Assembly: GCA_030159075.1 (NCBI GenBank) | Contig: BROG01000404.1 | Span: 372,001-436,000, forward strand | Direction: 5' to 3' | Origin: Atrina japonica | Taxonomy: Eukaryota > Mollusca > Bivalvia > Pterioida > Pinnidae | DNA: 64,000 bases | Shown here: positions 59,401 to 64,000 of the stretch, piece by piece | Layout: every line of letters begins with the position of its first letter | How positions within the stretch are numbered: position 1 is the first letter of the stretch | Made by a program: the position numbers and the translations under genes | Notes under the pieces: model-generated | Databases searched by the model: none | Told to the model about the DNA's origin: nothing | Seen by the model: only the letters and a program-made list of their open reading frames with translations

Positions 59401-62400
59401 CGATGATATCTGGAGCCGGCCTGGCTCAGTCCGTAGCGCGCTCGACTCTGGATCGTGACATCGTGAGTTCGAGTCCTGCCGGCGGCAGGTTGGTTTCCTG
59501 TCTTTCGGATGAGACAGTAAAAACTGGAGGTCCCATGTCACAGTAGGTGTCAGCACGTTAAAGAACCCTCACTGCTCAATGGCCGTAAGTGCCAAGCATA
59601 GGCCCAAATTTGAAGCCCTCCATCGGCATTTTCGGCATTGAAATATTCTTGAGTGGGACGTTAAACAACAATAAACAAACAAACAAAACAATGATATTTG
59701 CATCCTGTCCATGAATTTGTAAACAGTGACAAGCATTGTGACAATTTTGAAACAATCAACGATGATTTTATCATCAAATCTCTTCGCTGTGATGACACAG
59801 AGTTATCGGTCCTTGCATTCCAAGTCATTTGGAGTGCAAGGACCGACAACTCTGTGAGAGATTGAGGCCCAAACAGCGATGTCTGTTGCAGTATGATATC
59901 TGGAGGGTTTGCAAAATTCAGACAAGTCATAACTAAAGCAAGTTAAATATATTAGAGTATCCTTCGACCTCATTCACTGAGCGAAAAACAGTTGAAGATT
60001 ACCGACTTTATTTTTTTTAAAAATGAGTAAATGTACATTTTAGAAGTTATAGAAATTAGAATGTGTTTGTGTTCGGTGTCCAGAAAATTTACTTTTAAAT
60101 TCTGTTATCCTTAAGTATTAATGTGATGTAGAATAGATATAGATTTATTTGTATGTATTTTAAATGTAGATAAAAAAATGTCTATGTGCATTCATATATG
60201 GAAGTACAACATTCATAGTTTAATTTTATGAATAAATACAGTAAAATAAAGGGAATTAATCCGAGGATTAAGGTCGTATTATTAATTTTACTACATTATT
60301 TCATGATGATGAATAAACATATTTACATTGAACAAACATATGATAGGTTTCAATGTGTGCATTATAAAAACCCTCATTGGTCCTCTTGCTTGTAAGTTTC
60401 TATTTTAGAAAACTTTACTGGATGCTTTGCCATGCATGCTTTCAATTGGATGCTATGTAACTTTGGACCAAGTTTTCGGAAGATACATCACATTGGCAGA
60501 GTGATAAAGTATTAGCGATGATATATTTTATAAACAGAGTTTAAAATGTAAAAATTTCACAGAATTTTGCGTGATATATCAGAAACCGACAAATGTATAA
60601 AATGCAAATCAAGTGCGAGTGCATATGCAAGAATTCGTGAATTTTGGAAACTTATTAGCCATGGGGTCCATGCAATGTTTGTATTCTGAAAAACAGATCT
60701 ACGGTAACAAATTAACTTAAACTCGGGTAGAATTTCAGCCTTATGACCTATGACAGAGGTAGTCTAGTACTACAGAACTCGGTAGTCCTGTATACGGTTA
60801 CACGTTTATGTTTCGATTACCAAGTATTTTGTAAACGTTTACAGATTTAGTCAACGTTGCAGCCTTATTCAGAAGTGTGTCTGTCAGTGGGCACTTTTTT
60901 TAAATTCAAAATTTAGCGATGCCAATATATTTCAATTTATGGTATTATCTTTTATGGTTCATTCACAAATATTCACACATTTATTTCAGTTCTAGTTATA
61001 ATACATCCTTTTATACTGTAAACGTAGATATTTCTGTGTTGATACTTACATGATTTTCTTATGCAAACCATAATGTGGGTTTTTTTTTTTTGGCAATGTC
61101 ACAACTTACCTGAGCAGTCTGTAGTAAACAGTGATTATTAGTACAAATGAGGGGTTGGTACGCAGTGGTTCTTCTTCGCGTATTTAGTGTAAATTACCCC
61201 CGCGCAAATTTCCACGTTTGCTGTGTAACAACTATTGTGACTTGTCCTTATTGAAGTGTTTATACATTTTTTTTTAAGTTTTCACAGCTCTCTTCATTTT
61301 AACATATATAAACAGCAATGAACACATACTCTTATCATTTGTCATACTTAAAACATGTACACCTGAGCCGACCTGGCTCAGTCGATAGCACGCTTGACTC
61401 TTGATCGTGAGGTTGTGAGTTTGAGTCCACCTGGTGGCAGGTTGGTTTCCTGTCTTCAAATGAGACCGTAAAAAAATCAAGGTCCCGTGTCACAGTAGGT
61501 GTCGGTGTGTTAAAGAACCCTCACTGCTCATAGGCCATAAGTGCTGAGCATAGGCCAAAATTTGAAACTCTTCACCGGCAATTGGTGACGTCTCCATATG
61601 AGTAAAATATTCTTGAGTGGAACGTTAAACAACAATAAACAAACAAACAAACATGTACACCTCTATTTCATTGCTTATTATGGGCAATTTAATTTGTGAA
61701 ATTAAAGTTTTGTGAATTTTCTTTTGCAGTAAACATCAGGAAAAACCAAGGAGTATCCCAAAAGAAAAAAGGCGTAAGAAACAAATGTGAGTACACTAAA
61801 AGGAACAGTTTGGGATAAACAATTAATGAAGGTTTTTTAATGATTCATGATGGGTAGAATTATATTCTTATTTTCGTACTTGGTCACATGTAGACTTTTT
61901 TCATTTTTTTCTTAGATTGGAATTTAGTGTTTGTGTTAAAAATTGACTCTACCCAAGAAAAAATATTTAATTGAAATTTGGTTAGAAAAAATGTGCTTTT
62001 AGGCATGTTAAGGTACCAGTATTAAAAGTGTTTGGTTATCATGATACTGCATCATGTGTTTTGTAGATAAACTGTGGAGGCCTTTTAGTCATATATCTAT
62101 CTTACCATATTGGACTCCAGTGACATCATTCATTTTAACTCCCTCTTGAAAAGTGCTTTTAAATTACTGTGTGTGAATTTATGTTAGTGGTATTGTAATA
62201 TTAGCGCCTTTAGCGCTCAAGTCACTGTGCTAATTTAAGGGCAGCGCTAAAATTTCTCCATCCTGTCATTCTGTATATATGACAAAGCTAATGAAATTAT
62301 TTGTGCGAATTTGAGATTGTGCTAATAAGTCTATGCCACATTAGAGTGCTAAAATATGTGTGCATTAATTTAAATACACATATAGTAAATTACTTTAGCC

Positions 62401-64000
62401 AAGTGCCAAGGTCACAGGGTCAAAGGACAAATTCACTGACACTTTCAAAGATCTAGTGTCCATTTTGTAAATACTTTTCCACTGTTATAATATAGGTAAT
62501 TAAGCTTTGCTCATGGCGACCTGCATGTATGTCCATCTGCCTGTCATTTTGTGGTGTGTGTCAGGAAAAAAATATATGGATCCTATAAAATAAATAGATT
62601 TGCCTTCATTGTTTATTTTTTCTGCCAAATTGATGCCATTTTGCCTCATGTGGCCAATAAGGCCAGTATCAAGCAAACGGTTTAGTCAATAGTTCTGTGT
62701 CTGCATGTGCTGTCCAAATGGGATGAAAATTAATGTGTTACTGTGGGGAAAAAATTGTATTCTAAATTAAACCTGTCACCTCTGTTATGCTATGAATCAG
62801 ACTTCATATGTTTGTATTTACATTTCCCATAGTAGTCTCCCATTGACTTAGTTTTAGTCTAGATGGCATTTATATCAGCTATAATTGAAGTTTGTCACAT
62901 AATATGGCGTCACACATGGTCAAGTTGATCAATTCACAAAATGTAAACAAGCATATTGCGGCATCTCCTTGGTATTTGATAGATGTAAAACACAAGTCTA
63001 ACTTTACACTCAAAATAAATAAAATTTAAGCTTCTAATAAGAATATTTCTAAAAATAAAAATCTTTCATTCTATTTTGCACATGAATCAAACTGTTATAT
63101 ATATCTACATTTATATTTCAATTTTTTTTATGTCCCAGTCTGAAAGGTCTGCCGAGAGCATCTAGTGTTTGGATTGTCCATCTGTCTGTCTGTCCATCCC
63201 TAATTCTATCCCGCTTGTAATGCCGTCCCGCTTACATACAAAGTGCAAGGATGGGGTGAGGTCAAAATGTAGAACATCACAATATTTATTTGACAGCATA
63301 GAAATTTGTTGGGATAGGTACCATTTGTGTTTTACAGACACATCTTTTATTGAAATATTAGGAATGTTTAAGACTAGCCCACACACTATACTTTTCTACC
63401 TTGAACTCCGCTGTTCCATCAAGATGAGACTGATCAGGTAAAAAGCGGGATATGTGATTCTCATTATTTTGTTTGTCAATATGAAAAGAATAATATGTAA
63501 ATATATAATGAATGAATGTTTATCAGAGTGCATTTATTGTCAATATGGGTGCCGTTTGGGTGACAGATGAATAGAATGGTAAGCGTACATTTTTAAATAA
63601 ATTTGTGCAATTTTATCTTGGTAGTACTACAATTCTGATCTACTTGCAATGGTATAGGGGCAGAACATTTGACTTGCAAGCGCATGGTCCCAGGTTTGAT
63701 TACCGAAAAACTTTTTCTTCAAATACAAAGCGTAAGTCATATGTCTTTCGGATTAGACTTAAAACCATGTGTCATGTGTCATGGTACGTGTGACGTGTTA
63801 AAGAAACCGTCGGTACACTGTATGAGTCCATAGCAAAGGTAAGACACTGTGGAACTTCACAAGCTAATGGCATCTCCATATAAGTAAACAATCACTGGTA
63901 GTATGTAAAACAGCAATAAAACAAACTGGATATCAAATAAAAATAATGACTCATCTATCATTTGTTTATTTATAGGATGCAGGACATCGCTGTGTTTCAG
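53401..64000 (+). CDS. SLX9: SLX9/FAM207A-type ribosome biogenesis factor (3' end beyond window)
   Basis: SLX9 proteins bind pre-40S particles and help 18S rRNA maturation and export. Five exons (53401-53442, 55804-56035, 58515-58659, 61730-61786, 63976-64000+) join in phase to 167 codons so far. Diagnostic parts: FKNVKISNDDLKQQLPDFDT, KKKDKLKMKHELWIKK, LSAIKTAKQEAKERKRKQ, TPVVGDIGVLGEALPTLDLL, and MMQDIAVFQ at the window edge, which begins the C-terminal helix. The protein is Lys-rich with no domain of enzymatic type. Family members are about 180-240 residues, so only about 40-60 should be missing. The N-terminus differs from the usual basic MGK start. Assignment is from recalled family patterns. 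Confidence 0.85.
54232..55345. mobile_element. Probable MITE, about 1.1 kb, CATACGTGCCAAATTTTTTA...GGGACGTATAGCATGTATG
   Basis: The left end (tttttagaggtcattctggg) and the right end (ttttaggaggtcaattttac, gggac) are similar in direct and partly inverted form, with tgggacaaa / gggacac motifs inside. Lies in SLX9 intron 1. No transposase seen. Confidence 0.4.
55721..55803 (+). promoter_or_regulatory. Triplicated 3' splice site before SLX9 exon 2
   Basis: ttattttatttcag occurs three times, with AG ending at 55737, 55770 and 55803, an exact 33-bp period (cactta, gtt..., ttttatttcag). All three can serve as acceptors in the same frame, with no stop between them. Confidence 0.8.
55804..56035 (+). 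CDS. SLX9: SLX9 exon 2
   Basis: 232 nt. STSNPISTFLKAEKKSEKTT, then NKLFKNVKISNDDLKQQLPD and KDKLKMKHELWIK. Donor GTAAGA, phase 1. The acceptor is the last of three tandem copies 33 bp apart. Confidence 0.9.
57285..57385 (-). repeat. Tail fragment of the 31-32 kb retroelement
   Basis: Contains gtgaatattggacaaacac, gaaatccaggggtgggatca and gtaagcaccccctgttgatc, matching 31190-31310. Confidence 0.6.
57596..58460. repeat. Minisatellite (about 37-bp unit) with MITE-like ends
   Basis: More than twenty units of acagtggtctcacaagacag and ttgtcttctatg, the last clean block being five near-identical copies of cttggcattctatgacagtg (58150-58330). The left edge (gaaactgtcttgagagacca) and the right edge (cacaaaagaagtttcagttt) resemble the ends of the GAACCTGTCTTA MITEs. 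Confidence 0.8.
58515..58659 (+). CDS. SLX9: SLX9 exon 3
   Basis: 145 nt. LSAIKTAKQEAKERKRKQQ then TPVVGDIGVLGEALPTLDLL. Acceptor ttttctttcag, donor GTAAAA. It starts about 60 bp after a long minisatellite. Confidence 0.93.
59413..59690 (+). repeat. SINE family B, copy 1, with target duplication
   Basis: tRNA-like head: A box TGGCTCAGTCCGTAGCGC, anticodon-loop-like CTCTGGA, B box GTTCGAGTCC. The body is shared with family A (gatgagacagtaaaaactg, aggtcccatgtcac, aaagaaccctcactgc), with a (CAAA)n tail. Direct repeats ATGATATCTG (59403-59412) and ATGATATTTG (59691-59700) flank it. Confidence 0.85.
61365..61650 (+). repeat. SINE family B, copy 2, with perfect 12-bp target duplication
   Basis: Same orientation and structure as 59413-59690; the anticodon-loop-like part reads CTCTTGA. 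ACATGTACACCT occurs at 61353-61364 and again at 61651-61662. The perfect duplication suggests a fairly recent insertion. It ends about 80 bp before SLX9 exon 4. Confidence 0.88.
61730..61786 (+). CDS. SLX9: SLX9 exon 4
   Basis: 57 nt. KHQEKPRSIPKEKRRKKQ. Acceptor ttttcttttgcag, donor GTGAGT. Confidence 0.88.
61787..63640. other. SLX9 intron 4, mostly unrecognised
   Basis: At 62195-62360 short motifs agcgctaaa and gtgctaata recur. At 63165-63440 a stretch with ctgtctgtctgtccatcc and atcccgcttgtaatgccg looks like a dispersed repeat. No exon seen. Confidence 0.4.
63645..63925 (+). repeat. SINE family A copy in SLX9 intron 4
   Basis: Head gacttgcaagcgcatggtcc, caggtttgatta; body gtctttcggattagacttaa, gtgttaaagaaacc; tail cagcaataaaacaaac. 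It ends about 50 bp before exon 5. Confidence 0.65.
63976..64000 (+). CDS. SLX9: SLX9 exon 5, cut by window end
   Basis: Acceptor tttatttatag, then G plus MQDIAVFQ in phase with exon 4. The final CAG could be coding or an exon end; sequence beyond 64000 decides. Confidence 0.75.

Noticed and set aside
59413..59485. Possible functional tRNA gene (A and B boxes, tRNA-like arms)
   Set aside because: It is followed by the SINE body and tail, and a second copy with a different loop has the same body; it is a SINE head, not a tRNA gene.

Overview
This 64 kb window is AT-rich, intron-rich animal nuclear DNA with GT-AG spliced genes, several tRNA-derived SINE families, dense MITE-like elements and recurrent ACATGT motifs. 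The repeat repertoire looks molluscan, most likely bivalve; that is an inference from repeat style, not from a search. There are no bacterial features.

Three genes can be supported. (1) MSH4, the meiosis-specific MutS homologue, lies on the minus strand. I rebuilt 21 coding exons from 29773 down to 1242, phase-consistent at every junction and giving 746 codons. The last part of the ATPase domain and the C-terminus lie beyond base 1. Two exons are only 13 nt long, one intron has a GC donor, and the introns are full of minisatellites and transposon remains. (2) A single-exon C2H2 zinc-finger gene (964 codons, 15 fingers, N-terminal part built from decayed 22-residue repeats) lies on the minus strand at 39476-42370. 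(3) An SLX9/FAM207A-type ribosome-biogenesis factor lies on the plus strand from about 53.4 kb to past the right edge. Five exons were found; the last is cut by the window end.

Layout: 1-29.8 kb is MSH4. 29.8-39.4 kb is intergenic and holds decayed retroelements (31.2-32.6 kb), a 2 kb inverted-repeat element with a SINE nested in it (33.2-35.2 kb), a SINE pair (35.4-36.0 kb) and a 0.77 kb MITE (37.8-38.6 kb). 39.5-42.4 kb is the zinc-finger gene. 42.4-53.2 kb is mostly repeats, with a CpG-bearing unique patch near 50.3-50.7 kb. 53.2-64 kb is the SLX9 gene, whose introns carry two SINE copies with target-site duplications and a minisatellite apparently grown from a MITE.

The genes are functionally unrelated (meiotic crossover, DNA binding, pre-40S maturation) and I see no operon-like cooperation. 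The most unusual signals concern splicing: MSH4 exon 17 sits between two tandem arrays that copy its own donor region and an acceptor-like motif; SLX9 has a triplicated in-frame 3' splice site; and MSH4 has two 13-nt microexons of the same phase.
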